NCBI GenBank assembly: GCA_034090805.1 | Contig: JAXDRV010000014.1 | Span: forward strand, 1-59,587 | Source: Ornithomonoglobus_A sp034090805 | GTDB lineage: Bacteria > Bacillota > Clostridia > UBA1381 | Length of the DNA stretch: 59,587 bases | Reading direction: 5' to 3' | Part shown: in pieces, positions 43,857 to 51,876 of the stretch | Position numbering within the stretch: the first letter of the stretch is position 1 | Layout of the letters: every line of letters begins with the position of its first letter | The notes under the pieces: model-generated | The model's database searches: none | Seen by the model: the letters and a program-made list of their open reading frames with translations, nothing else | What the model was told of the DNA's origin: nothing | Program-made: the position numbers and the translations under genes

Positions 43857-45322
43857 AGCTTGATGACAAAGCAATAACGGAAAATCATAGTGTTGATAAT
43901 GAAGCTACGGACACAGCGGAATATTTGAATGATGTATCCGAAGCTGATGACGGTCTGATAAAAATGCCGAAGGCTACATATAGCTATTCGCTTATATGCT
44001 TAATTATTATTGCGGTTGTTGCAGCTGTTTATGTTATAGCAATTAACTCAAATTCTGCATACACAACCGTTTCGGCATCTTTTTCCGAAATAGCGGACGG
44101 ACACAATCCGGATGGTTCTCCTTTCGAGATTTATGAAGTGCTGAGTGATGAGGTTTTAAAGAGTGCCTGTGATAAGCTTGATAATAAGGTAGATCCGGAA
44201 ACACTTAAAAAGCATATTTCCGTTACAGGCATAACTACCGACGGAACATTTAACACAATCAGACAAAAGGTACTTGACGGAAATGATACATATTCATATT
44301 TTCCGTCAAGATATACAATAACATACTCAATTGTTTCAGACTCAATTGCGGCAGACGGTGTTTTTGCTTCAATAGCAGCAGTTTTTAAGCAATTAGCAAT
44401 GCCGTCAAAAACAAAAATACTGCAATGTGTGGCGGACAGCTACAAAGAGTATTATGAAAACAACTATGTATTAACAAGCGAAGTATTTGATATTGACTGG
44501 TCAAAAACCAAATCGCTTGATTATTTCAACAGAGCAAGCGAAATCAATAATATCTTAAACCGCATAAGCCGGTACTTGGGAAAGCGATACGATGAGGATG
44601 TAGAGTTTGTTTCAAAAGACGGAGTGAGTTTTGGAGATCTCAAGGATGAAGCTGCCGGAATAATGCAAAACGATATCGAATCATATAAATCCTTTGTTAT
44701 TCAAAACGGTATCACTTCTGACAGGGACAAGCTTTTGAAGCAATTCAGATATGTATTAAATACAAACAATGATCAGGCAGTAAGAAGCCGCGGTGAATAT
44801 GCAATTATGTTAGACGGTATTTCTATATACGATCCCAGCATAACTAAGGTTGTATTTATTCCCGCACTTGACTCTGAAAATGTGTTTTACATGAATAGAA
44901 CAAAAATAGGCATAGATTATTTGACTGAAGACGCAAGCAAAGCAAATTTGGCAGGTGATGAGGCAGAGAATAATGCGCATTACTATGAATATCTTATCAG
45001 TCAATTCGGAAATGTCACAAACAGCGAGGATTGGATATTAAAAGCTGCCGATAAAAGATGTGAGGAGATTATATCAAAAGTAAACGATTTTTGTGAGAGA
45101 GCTGTTGCCGTAAATGATGAATATATAAGCAGTGTTTCCTATGAAGGAGTTGAAATAAGCAGCATAAGTTACGGTCAGGGACTTATTTCTTCTGCTGTTG
45201 CAATAGCTAAAATAACTGTAATATGGGCGTCGGTACTGTATGTATTATGGCTTGCCTGCTCTGTTTTACAAAAAAAGAAGAGAGCTTGGAAGGAGGGAAA
45301 ATATACCGATGTCAATTCGTGA
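43853..45322 (+). CDS. Wzz-like polysaccharide co-polymerase, first copy
   Basis: 489 residues with the two-helix Wzz layout: TM1 at 46-64, a large extracytoplasmic domain with helical stretches (about 70-448) and TM2 at about 450-472, then a basic tail. No cytoplasmic kinase (Walker motifs) follows. Such proteins set chain length in Wzy-dependent synthesis. Sequence similarity to known Wzz is low, so topology and operon place carry the call. The long acidic N-terminus (about 45 residues) is unusual. Confidence 0.65.
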   Translation: MKLDDKAITENHSVDNEATDTAEYLNDVSEADDGLIKMPKATYSYSLICLIIIAVVAAVYVIAINSNSAYTTVSASFSEIADGHNPDGSPFEIYEVLSDEVLKSACDKLDNKVDPETLKKHISVTGITTDGTFNTIRQKVLDGNDTYSYFPSRYTITYSIVSDSIAADGVFASIAAVFKQLAMPSKTKILQCVADSYKEYYENNYVLTSEVFDIDWSKTKSLDYFNRASEINNILNRISRYLGKRYDEDVEFVSKDGVSFGDLKDEAAGIMQNDIESYKSFVIQNGITSDRDKLLKQFRYVLNTNNDQAVRSRGEYAIMLDGISIYDPSITKVVFIPALDSENVFYMNRTKIGIDYLTEDASKANLAGDEAENNAHYYEYLISQFGNVTNSEDWILKAADKRCEEIISKVNDFCERAVAVNDEYISSVSYEGVEISSISYGQGLISSAVAIAKITVIWASVLYVLWLACSVLQKKKRAWKEGKYTDVNS

Positions 45323-46667
45323 TTTTATAAGCAGCATATTAGACCACAAGAGAATATTTGTATTTTTGATTGCTCTTTCGGTTGTACTTTGCTCAATCGG
45401 TTTAAAATTGACGGAAAGTCATACAGCAGAAATCATTATAAAATATATATGTGACTCTGCGGAAGAAGGTCTGACCGAAAACGGACAAAAGATAAATCCG
45501 TATGAGATAAACAGCTCACTTGTTGTAAAAAATGCAGTATCCGCTCTTGGTCTAAAAAACACAAATATTGAGGGCATTTGCCGAAATATTACGGTTACTC
45601 CCATTATTCCGACCTCCGAGCAGGAGAAATATGCTTCATGGATAGAAAAGTTTTCAGATTATGAGAAAAATGAAGATGCGAAAAAAAATACAGTGTATTA
45701 CTCTGTAAAATATACATCACCGGTCGGCAAGGATTACGCAAAGCGTATGCTGAGTGCTGTTATTAGTCAGTACCGTTTGTTTTATGTTGGAAAATATACA
45801 TATAGCAACGATATTACACAGCTCTCCGGTGAAACTGTCATGCAGTATGACTATTACGATACAGTGGATATGCTGCGCGAAAAAATCAAATCCAATATAG
45901 ACTACCTTTCAAGAATTTCTTCTGCGGATAATGATTACCGTTCTCCGCACACAGGATATTCGCTTTTGGACTTGGCAGCAGAATATAAGTCACTGTCCGA
46001 GCAGGATCTGTCTGTTGCGGAACGTATGATTGTTGAAAACGGTATAACAAAAAACGCTTGGTATCTGAGAAATTCGCTTCAAAATAAAGCGACAGAATCG
46101 CAGTATGATATTGAACTGAATAATAAAAAAGCGGAAACGCAAAGAAATCTTATGAGCGTTTATTCCGAAAAAAACGAGCAGTATTTATGGGATAAAAACA
46201 ATAGAAATGAAGATGAGAACAGCGAGAGCTCACAGGTGCGTGAAAACGTTGAGCGCGACAAGGTATATGCTCAGACAAAATCGGTATACGACAATCTTGT
46301 TTTGGATTATGTTAAATACCGTACCGATTCATTAAACGCAGATATTGATAAACAGCGTTACGAGAATGATATAAACAGTTTCCCGGATGGTTTTTCAAAC
46401 AAAGAACTGCAAGACGAGCTTGAAAAGAGATTGGCAGACACCTGTGAGAAATACAACAATTTATATGCGCTTACCAAGAGTACAATAGAGGATTACAATA
46501 CATACAAATCAGCAAAAAGCATTGAATGTATTTCGGGAGTTGTGTCCCACAAATCAACAAGCACAGTGTTCTATTATGCGGTAAGCATTATTTTAGCTCT
46601 GATGCTGGGTGTTGTATTAAGCGTTCTTTTAATGTATTTAAGAAAAAAGGATACCGACGATGAATAA
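45309..46667 (+). CDS. Wzz-like polysaccharide co-polymerase, second copy
   Basis: 452 residues, again TM1 (16-33), long outside domain with coiled-coil segments (about 230-390), and TM2 near 420-443 with a short charged tail. The N-terminal SIRDFISSILDHKRIFVFLI resembles Wzz starts. ATG 45309 follows AAGGAGGG, overlaps the previous gene by 14 nt and is preferred to the earlier frame opening at 45240. Together with the first copy it may form a heteromeric chain-length or export assembly. No tyrosine kinase domain. Confidence 0.68.
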   Translation: MSIRDFISSILDHKRIFVFLIALSVVLCSIGLKLTESHTAEIIIKYICDSAEEGLTENGQKINPYEINSSLVVKNAVSALGLKNTNIEGICRNITVTPIIPTSEQEKYASWIEKFSDYEKNEDAKKNTVYYSVKYTSPVGKDYAKRMLSAVISQYRLFYVGKYTYSNDITQLSGETVMQYDYYDTVDMLREKIKSNIDYLSRISSADNDYRSPHTGYSLLDLAAEYKSLSEQDLSVAERMIVENGITKNAWYLRNSLQNKATESQYDIELNNKKAETQRNLMSVYSEKNEQYLWDKNNRNEDENSESSQVRENVERDKVYAQTKSVYDNLVLDYVKYRTDSLNADIDKQRYENDINSFPDGFSNKELQDELEKRLADTCEKYNNLYALTKSTIEDYNTYKSAKSIECISGVVSHKSTSTVFYYAVSIILALMLGVVLSVLLMYLRKKDTDDE

Positions 46668-47688
46668 TATAAAACTCGAATTATGCGGTTACTTTGACAG
46701 TAACTTCGGCGATGACTATATGCAGAAAATCGTCATACATAATATGCCGGAATATGATTTTTATATAGACAAGCGCTGCATGATATCGCCCATTGTGCTT
46801 GAAGAAAGCAACGTAAAAGTAAAAGAAACTGATGAAATACGGAATTTACCCAAGCTTATGGTGACGGGTTCGGGTTTTATGGTTAACTCAAGACAGGTAT
46901 TAAAGTATGAAATCCTTTGGTTTTTGACCTCAAAGCATATAGCGGATTACTGTATAGGCTGTAACATCGAACCCTTTAAAAGCAGATTATCAGAATGGCT
47001 TATTATTCAAAAGCTAAAAAAATTCAAATATGTAATATGTCGTGACAAAAGAAGCCTTGAATGGTTTAAAAAAAATTGTCCTAAGCTGGACTCTGTACAT
47101 ATGCCGGATATCCTGTTTTCCTTTCCGCATTCGTGGCTGCCCGAAAAAACTTCTGATAATAAGCTCGGTATTGCACTTATGCACCGAAGCGATGACAGCA
47201 CTGATAACGCCTATTATAAGGCTATGGCAAAGATTGCGGATTTTTGGATACAAACAACCGGAAAGAACGTTGTGCTTATGGCTTTTGATACAGGAACGGA
47301 AGATGATGTGTTTGCCTGTGAATGTGTAAAATCTATGATGAAGTATAGGAATATGGCAGAGATTGTAAAGCACGGCAGTCACGGAGAGATATTAAACGCA
47401 TATGCTTCATGCTCAAAAATAATAGGTGCAAGATTTCACTCAGCTGTGCTTGCAATAAAAATGAATATAGATTTTTATCCGATAATCTATCGTAACAAAA
47501 TGCGAAATCTGATATCCGATATGCAATACCCCGTTAAGGGATGCGACATATCCGATATAGATACAGAAAGTATAATAGAGTTTTTAAACTGCGAAAGAGT
47601 TGATTTTAAAATTGATAAGGCATATGAGCTGCAAGCGGAAAACAGCTTTATGCTATTAAAAAAACATATAGAGGAAGAATCGAAGTGA
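46660..47688 (+). CDS. Polysaccharide pyruvyl transferase family protein (CsaB-like)
   Basis: 342 residues. N-terminal LCGYFDSNFGDDYMQKIVI (glycine-asparagine/aspartate loop) and the C-terminal GARFHSAVLAIKM motif define the PS_pyruv_trans family, which adds pyruvate ketals from phosphoenolpyruvate to sugars. In Bacillus, CsaB-type enzymes pyruvylate the wall polymer that SLH domains bind; an SLH protein is encoded five genes downstream. It overlaps the preceding gene by 8 nt. Confidence 0.88.
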   Translation: MNNIKLELCGYFDSNFGDDYMQKIVIHNMPEYDFYIDKRCMISPIVLEESNVKVKETDEIRNLPKLMVTGSGFMVNSRQVLKYEILWFLTSKHIADYCIGCNIEPFKSRLSEWLIIQKLKKFKYVICRDKRSLEWFKKNCPKLDSVHMPDILFSFPHSWLPEKTSDNKLGIALMHRSDDSTDNAYYKAMAKIADFWIQTTGKNVVLMAFDTGTEDDVFACECVKSMMKYRNMAEIVKHGSHGEILNAYASCSKIIGARFHSAVLAIKMNIDFYPIIYRNKMRNLISDMQYPVKGCDISDIDTESIIEFLNCERVDFKIDKAYELQAENSFMLLKKHIEEESK

Positions 47689-47694
47689 TACGAA

Positions 47695-48390
47695 ATGGAA
47701 ACTATGAAGATTACAGAAACCGCCTTAAATACAAATAAGGTTATAATGCCGTTTAATCGGCCGGATATTGAATATAACGTGGAGAAAATAACGGAGCTTC
47801 CGTCAAAGCCGGTATATACCTTTGTAAAACGGCTTTTTGATATTACAGTTTCTATGATAGGTATCCTGATTCTTTTGCTTCCTATGCTCATTGCTTATAT
47901 CGGCATAGCGGCAACATCAAAGGGAAATCCGATATACAAACAGGAACGCCTTGGGTTAAACGGCAAGCGGTTTTACATATACAAATTCCGAACTATGTAT
48001 GAAAACGCCGAAGCAAACGGCGCTCAATGGTCAAGAGGTGAAGATGACGAGAGAATAACACCGATCGGAAAGGTTTTGCGCCGGACAAAATTTGATGAGA
48101 TACCACAGCTTTTCAACTGTCTTATAGGAAATTTATCCATCGTAGGACCGCGCCCTGAAAGAGAGATATTCTATAATTGCTTTGAAACGTATGTCCACGG
48201 TTTTTCTCAAAGATTGCTTGTGAAACCGGGTATCACGGGACTGGCGCAAATAAAGGGCGGATATTTTCTTAAACCGGAAGAAAAAATCATTTACGATATT
48301 GAATACATAAAAACACGTTCTCTGTGGACTGATTTTAAAATACTGTTATCAACCGTATCTGTCGTTATACGAGGTGATGGTTCAAAATAG
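47695..48390 (+). CDS. Initiating sugar-phosphate transferase (bacterial sugar transferase)
   Basis: 231 residues. One membrane segment (about 52-72, VSMIGILILLLPMLIAYIGI) precedes the catalytic domain with YKFRTMYENAEANG, RRTKFDEIPQLFNCL and SIVGPRPERE. These are the motifs of polyprenyl-phosphate phosphoglycosyltransferases (WbaP/EpsL core type). It loads the first sugar onto undecaprenyl phosphate at the inner face. The roughly 50-residue leader before the helix is soluble. 6 nt after the previous gene. Confidence 0.93.
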   Translation: METMKITETALNTNKVIMPFNRPDIEYNVEKITELPSKPVYTFVKRLFDITVSMIGILILLLPMLIAYIGIAATSKGNPIYKQERLGLNGKRFYIYKFRTMYENAEANGAQWSRGEDDERITPIGKVLRRTKFDEIPQLFNCLIGNLSIVGPRPEREIFYNCFETYVHGFSQRLLVKPGITGLAQIKGGYFLKPEEKIIYDIEYIKTRSLWTDFKILLSTVSVVIRGDGSK

Positions 48391-48410
48391 ATTAGACGAG
48401 GTTATACAAT

Positions 48411-49586
48411 ATGAAAAAAATACTCTTTATAGCAACGGTTGTGAAAACTCACATTAGCGTGTTTCACCTGCCGTACATAAAAATGTTCAAGGAAAAAGGA
48501 TATGAAACTGTTGTTGCGGCCAAAAACGACTATGAAAACGGTATGCCGAATATTCCTAATTGTGATTGCTATATAGATATTCCTTTTGCAAGAAATCCTT
48601 TCAGTTTTCGCAATATAAAAGCATACAAAATGCTGAAAACACTCATAGACAACGGTGATTTTGATGTTGTTCAATGCAATACTCCCGTCGGAAGTGTTCT
48701 CGGCAGACTCGCAGCAAGAAAAGCAAGAAAAAAAGGAACAAAAGTAGTATATATTGCACATGGATTTCATTTCTTTAAAGGCAGTTCCATACTTTCATGG
48801 CTTATGTTTTATCCTGTCGAAAAGCTGTTATCATATATCACAGATGTGCTTATCACGATAAATACTGAAGACTATGAAAGAGCATTGAAAAAGTTTCATG
48901 CGAAAACTATACTCCATATAAACGGAATTGGTGTAGGACTTAATAAGATTGAAAGCTGTGTATCAGACAGACATAATATTCGAGCAGGGATAGGTATAAA
49001 AGACAATGAAATTATGCTTGTTTCTGTCGGAGAATTGATAAACAGAAAAAATCACAAAACTATTCTGCAAGCAATCTCAAAGCTTAATAATCCATCTATT
49101 CATTATGTAATAGCCGGCTCCGGCGTGCTTAAAGATGAGCTTGAAAAGACAATCGAAGAACTTGGACTGACGAACAATGTTCATATGCTTGGTTTTTGCA
49201 CAAATGTAGGTGAAATATTGAAAGCAAGTGATATATTTTGTTTTCCTTCGTATCAGGAGGGACTGCCTGTTGCACTTATGGAAGCGATGGCGGCATCACT
49301 CCCTGTTGTGGTATCGAATATTCGAGGCAATACGGATTTAATTATTCCGGATAAAGGAGGATTTTTATATTCCCCCAATGATATAAATGGGTTTGCCTGC
49401 GGAATACAAAAACTTGCCCAAAATCCTCAGCTTCGTCACAATATGGGAGAATATAACAGAGAAAGTGTAAAAGCATACGATATAAATGTTGTAAAGGACA
49501 AGTTTGAAGAAGTTTATTTTCCTCATCAGAATGAAATTTCAAATGAGGAAAAATCAACAAAAGACTTACCAATATCCAAATTATAA
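48411..49586 (+). CDS. Glycosyltransferase family 4 (EpsD-like)
   Basis: 391-residue GT-B retaining glycosyltransferase. N-terminal ILFIATVVKTHISVFHLPYI and AHGFHFFKGSS resemble B. subtilis EpsD. The C-terminal donor site has the E-x7-E pattern in YQEGLPVALMEAMAASLPVV. It adds an internal sugar of the repeat unit at the cytoplasmic face. Sugar specificity cannot be read. 20 nt after the initiating transferase. Confidence 0.92.
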   Translation: MKKILFIATVVKTHISVFHLPYIKMFKEKGYETVVAAKNDYENGMPNIPNCDCYIDIPFARNPFSFRNIKAYKMLKTLIDNGDFDVVQCNTPVGSVLGRLAARKARKKGTKVVYIAHGFHFFKGSSILSWLMFYPVEKLLSYITDVLITINTEDYERALKKFHAKTILHINGIGVGLNKIESCVSDRHNIRAGIGIKDNEIMLVSVGELINRKNHKTILQAISKLNNPSIHYVIAGSGVLKDELEKTIEELGLTNNVHMLGFCTNVGEILKASDIFCFPSYQEGLPVALMEAMAASLPVVVSNIRGNTDLIIPDKGGFLYSPNDINGFACGIQKLAQNPQLRHNMGEYNRESVKAYDINVVKDKFEEVYFPHQNEISNEEKSTKDLPISKL

Positions 49587-49641
49587 TAAGTACAAGAAAT
49601 ATGTTTTATAATTACATAAATAACTAAAGGAGGTTTGGCAG

Positions 49642-50634
49642 ATGAATTGCAGTTATTACGAATACAGTTTTATAGTGCCGGTTTATAACACAGAAAAATA
49701 TGTCGGCAAATGCATAGAAAGCATTTTAAAGCAAGGAGAATGCTGCGAATTGATTTTGGTTGATGACGGTTCGACAGATTCCTCGGGTAATATCTGCGAT
49801 TTTTATGCCCGAAAGCATGAACGAATAAAAGTATTTCACAACAAAAACTCCGGCCCCGGAGCAGCAAGGAATTTCGGCCTTGATAAGGCGTCCGGAAACT
49901 ACATTATATTTGTTGATTCGGATGATTATGTAAGCAATGGTTTAATAAAATATCTTGACCGTGGATACGCTGACAGATCAGCAGACCTAATATTTTTCAA
50001 TATTATAAAAAAGTTTTCTGACGGCAGACTTGAACCTATGGCAGAAGGACTTAAAAAAGATGAAATTTACGGAAAGCCCATGAATGAAGTCTTAAAGGTA
50101 ATATCTGAATGTTCAAAATTCCCTGCAAGCATCGGAGGAAAGGTAATAAAAAGAGATGTTCTGATAAAAAACAATATTAGATTTAAAGAAGGTATTGTAG
50201 GCGAAGATATAGATTGGACACTACAGCTTGTATGCAGTATAAACTCTGCCGATGTATATCCGGAAGAAAGTTATTATTATCGTATATCATCCGGCACACG
50301 GCGTTCGTATGGTAGTGTTAAAAGTATGTGTGACCACTTAGGTGTTTTAGAAGAATGGACGGAAAAAGCAAAAGAGAAAACAACCCAAAAAAATAAATAT
50401 ATTTTATCCTTCCTTTCCTACCAATACGCTGTTTTTTTACCGTTTTACGGTTCATTGCCGACGGAAGAAAGAGTGCCATATACAAAAAGAATAAAAAAAT
50501 TGCGTTTTCTGCTTTCTTACGGAAAGACAAAGAAAATTAAACTTATAAGGCTTGCGGTTGGTCTGCTTGGAATAAACGGAGCGTCAAAGCTTCTTTACAG
50601 ATATGTTATGAAAAGAGATGAAGCAAATGCATGA
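49642..50634 (+). CDS. Glycosyltransferase family 2, first copy
   Basis: 330-residue GT-A inverting transferase. Nucleotide-sugar site IILVDDGST-type (LILVDDGSTDSSGNICDFY) and DxD FVDSDDYVS; the ED(V/I) catalytic base lies in GIVGEDIDWTLQL. AAAGGAGG lies before the ATG. The C-terminal region is basic and may associate with the membrane. It extends the repeat unit. Overlaps the following gene by 17 nt. Confidence 0.92.
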   Translation: MNCSYYEYSFIVPVYNTEKYVGKCIESILKQGECCELILVDDGSTDSSGNICDFYARKHERIKVFHNKNSGPGAARNFGLDKASGNYIIFVDSDDYVSNGLIKYLDRGYADRSADLIFFNIIKKFSDGRLEPMAEGLKKDEIYGKPMNEVLKVISECSKFPASIGGKVIKRDVLIKNNIRFKEGIVGEDIDWTLQLVCSINSADVYPEESYYYRISSGTRRSYGSVKSMCDHLGVLEEWTEKAKEKTTQKNKYILSFLSYQYAVFLPFYGSLPTEERVPYTKRIKKLRFLLSYGKTKKIKLIRLAVGLLGINGASKLLYRYVMKRDEANA

Positions 50635-51718
50635 AAAGACCAAAATTTTATTTGTTGCACAAAATCTGTATGTCGGCGGTGTTCAAAAAGCATTTGTTAA
50701 TCTTTTAAATAAAGCTGAAAAAAGCGGCAAGTATGATATAAGCGTGTTTACATTTGCCAAAGGAGCACTCGAAGCAGAGGTTCCGCATAATATACCAATC
50801 AGGGTAGGAAACAAAATATTACGTTTATCTGCAACACCTCTCAGAAGTATAAAAGCAACAGGCAATGTTATTGATATAGCAATACGCATTTTTGTGACTG
50901 TTCTTGCGAAAATAATCGGTTCTGAGAGATTTTACAGGCTGGTTTTCAGAAAACAGGCAGAAAAATACGATATAGCTGTTTCGTATTTTACTGATGTGCC
51001 GATAGGAGTATTCAATAAAGGAACAAATTTGTATGTTTCCGATTTTGCAAATGCGGATAAAAAAATAGCTTGGATTCATACCGATCCGATTCTGAGTGGT
51101 TTCGATAAAGAATACTGTCGCAGAATATATAAGCCTTTTGATAAAATAATATGTGTTTCAGACGCAGTAAGACAAAAATTTAATGAACTGCTTCCGGAAT
51201 ACAGTAACAAAACAGAAACAAGGCATAATGTGTTTGATGAAGAAAAAATAAAAAAACTTGCTATAGAATGCGAGCCGTTTAAAAAATCACGCTTTGATAT
51301 TGTTACGGTTGCAAGAGTAGATAATGCTTCAAAGAGAATTGACGGCATATTAAATATGTGCCGAAGGTTAAAGGACAACGATATTTCCGACTTTTGCTGG
51401 CGGATTATCGGGGATGGTCCCGATCTTAACAGAAACATTGAATTGGCAAACGAGCTGGGAGTGGATGATGTTGTCATATTTGAGGGCGAAAAACTAAATC
51501 CATACCCGTATATATATAAATCCGATTTGTTTGCGCTGTATTCAGCATATGAGGGGTTTCCCCTTGTGATAGGCGAAGCGTTAATCCTTAAAACGCCTAT
51601 ACTCACAACAAATTATGCGGCGGCAAGAGAACAAATTCTGCCTGACGGCGGAACAATAGCAGATTCAGATGAGATATTCTTTGAATATTTAAAGGACTAT
51701 ATCATCGGAAATAATTAA
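50618..51718 (+). CDS. Glycosyltransferase family 4, second copy
   Basis: 366 residues, GT-B fold. N-terminal ILFVAQNLYVGGVQKAFVNL (glycine loop that binds acceptor), middle TVARVDNASKRIDGILNMCR, and C-terminal E-x7-E in YEGFPLVIGEALILKTPIL. Starts at 50618 and 50627 are both possible; the gene overlaps the previous one. It builds the repeat unit. Followed by a 158-nt gap with a hairpin before the surface-protein gene. Confidence 0.9.
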   Translation: MKQMHEKTKILFVAQNLYVGGVQKAFVNLLNKAEKSGKYDISVFTFAKGALEAEVPHNIPIRVGNKILRLSATPLRSIKATGNVIDIAIRIFVTVLAKIIGSERFYRLVFRKQAEKYDIAVSYFTDVPIGVFNKGTNLYVSDFANADKKIAWIHTDPILSGFDKEYCRRIYKPFDKIICVSDAVRQKFNELLPEYSNKTETRHNVFDEEKIKKLAIECEPFKKSRFDIVTVARVDNASKRIDGILNMCRRLKDNDISDFCWRIIGDGPDLNRNIELANELGVDDVVIFEGEKLNPYPYIYKSDLFALYSAYEGFPLVIGEALILKTPILTTNYAAAREQILPDGGTIADSDEIFFEYLKDYIIGNN

Positions 51719-51760
51719 CTTTTGTATACAGCCGGGTAAAGGACGGTTTGTATAAATATT

Positions 51761-51797
51761 TTTATAGAAGGCGAGGTGTTTCCCGCGTTTCTATAAA
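51761..51797 (+). repeat. Hairpin in the leader of the SLH-protein gene
   Basis: Nine-base arms TTTATAGAA (51761-51769) and TTCTATAAA (51789-51797) around a GC-rich 19-nt loop. No T-run. It may be a processing or stability element that lets the surface protein be made at a different level from the enzymes. Confidence 0.5.
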
Positions 51798-51876
51798 GAA
51801 AAACATTCAATATTTTGTTAAAGGGATGTTTTTCAATTGGAGTATACTCAAAAAACAAAGAAAGGAGATGCTAAAA

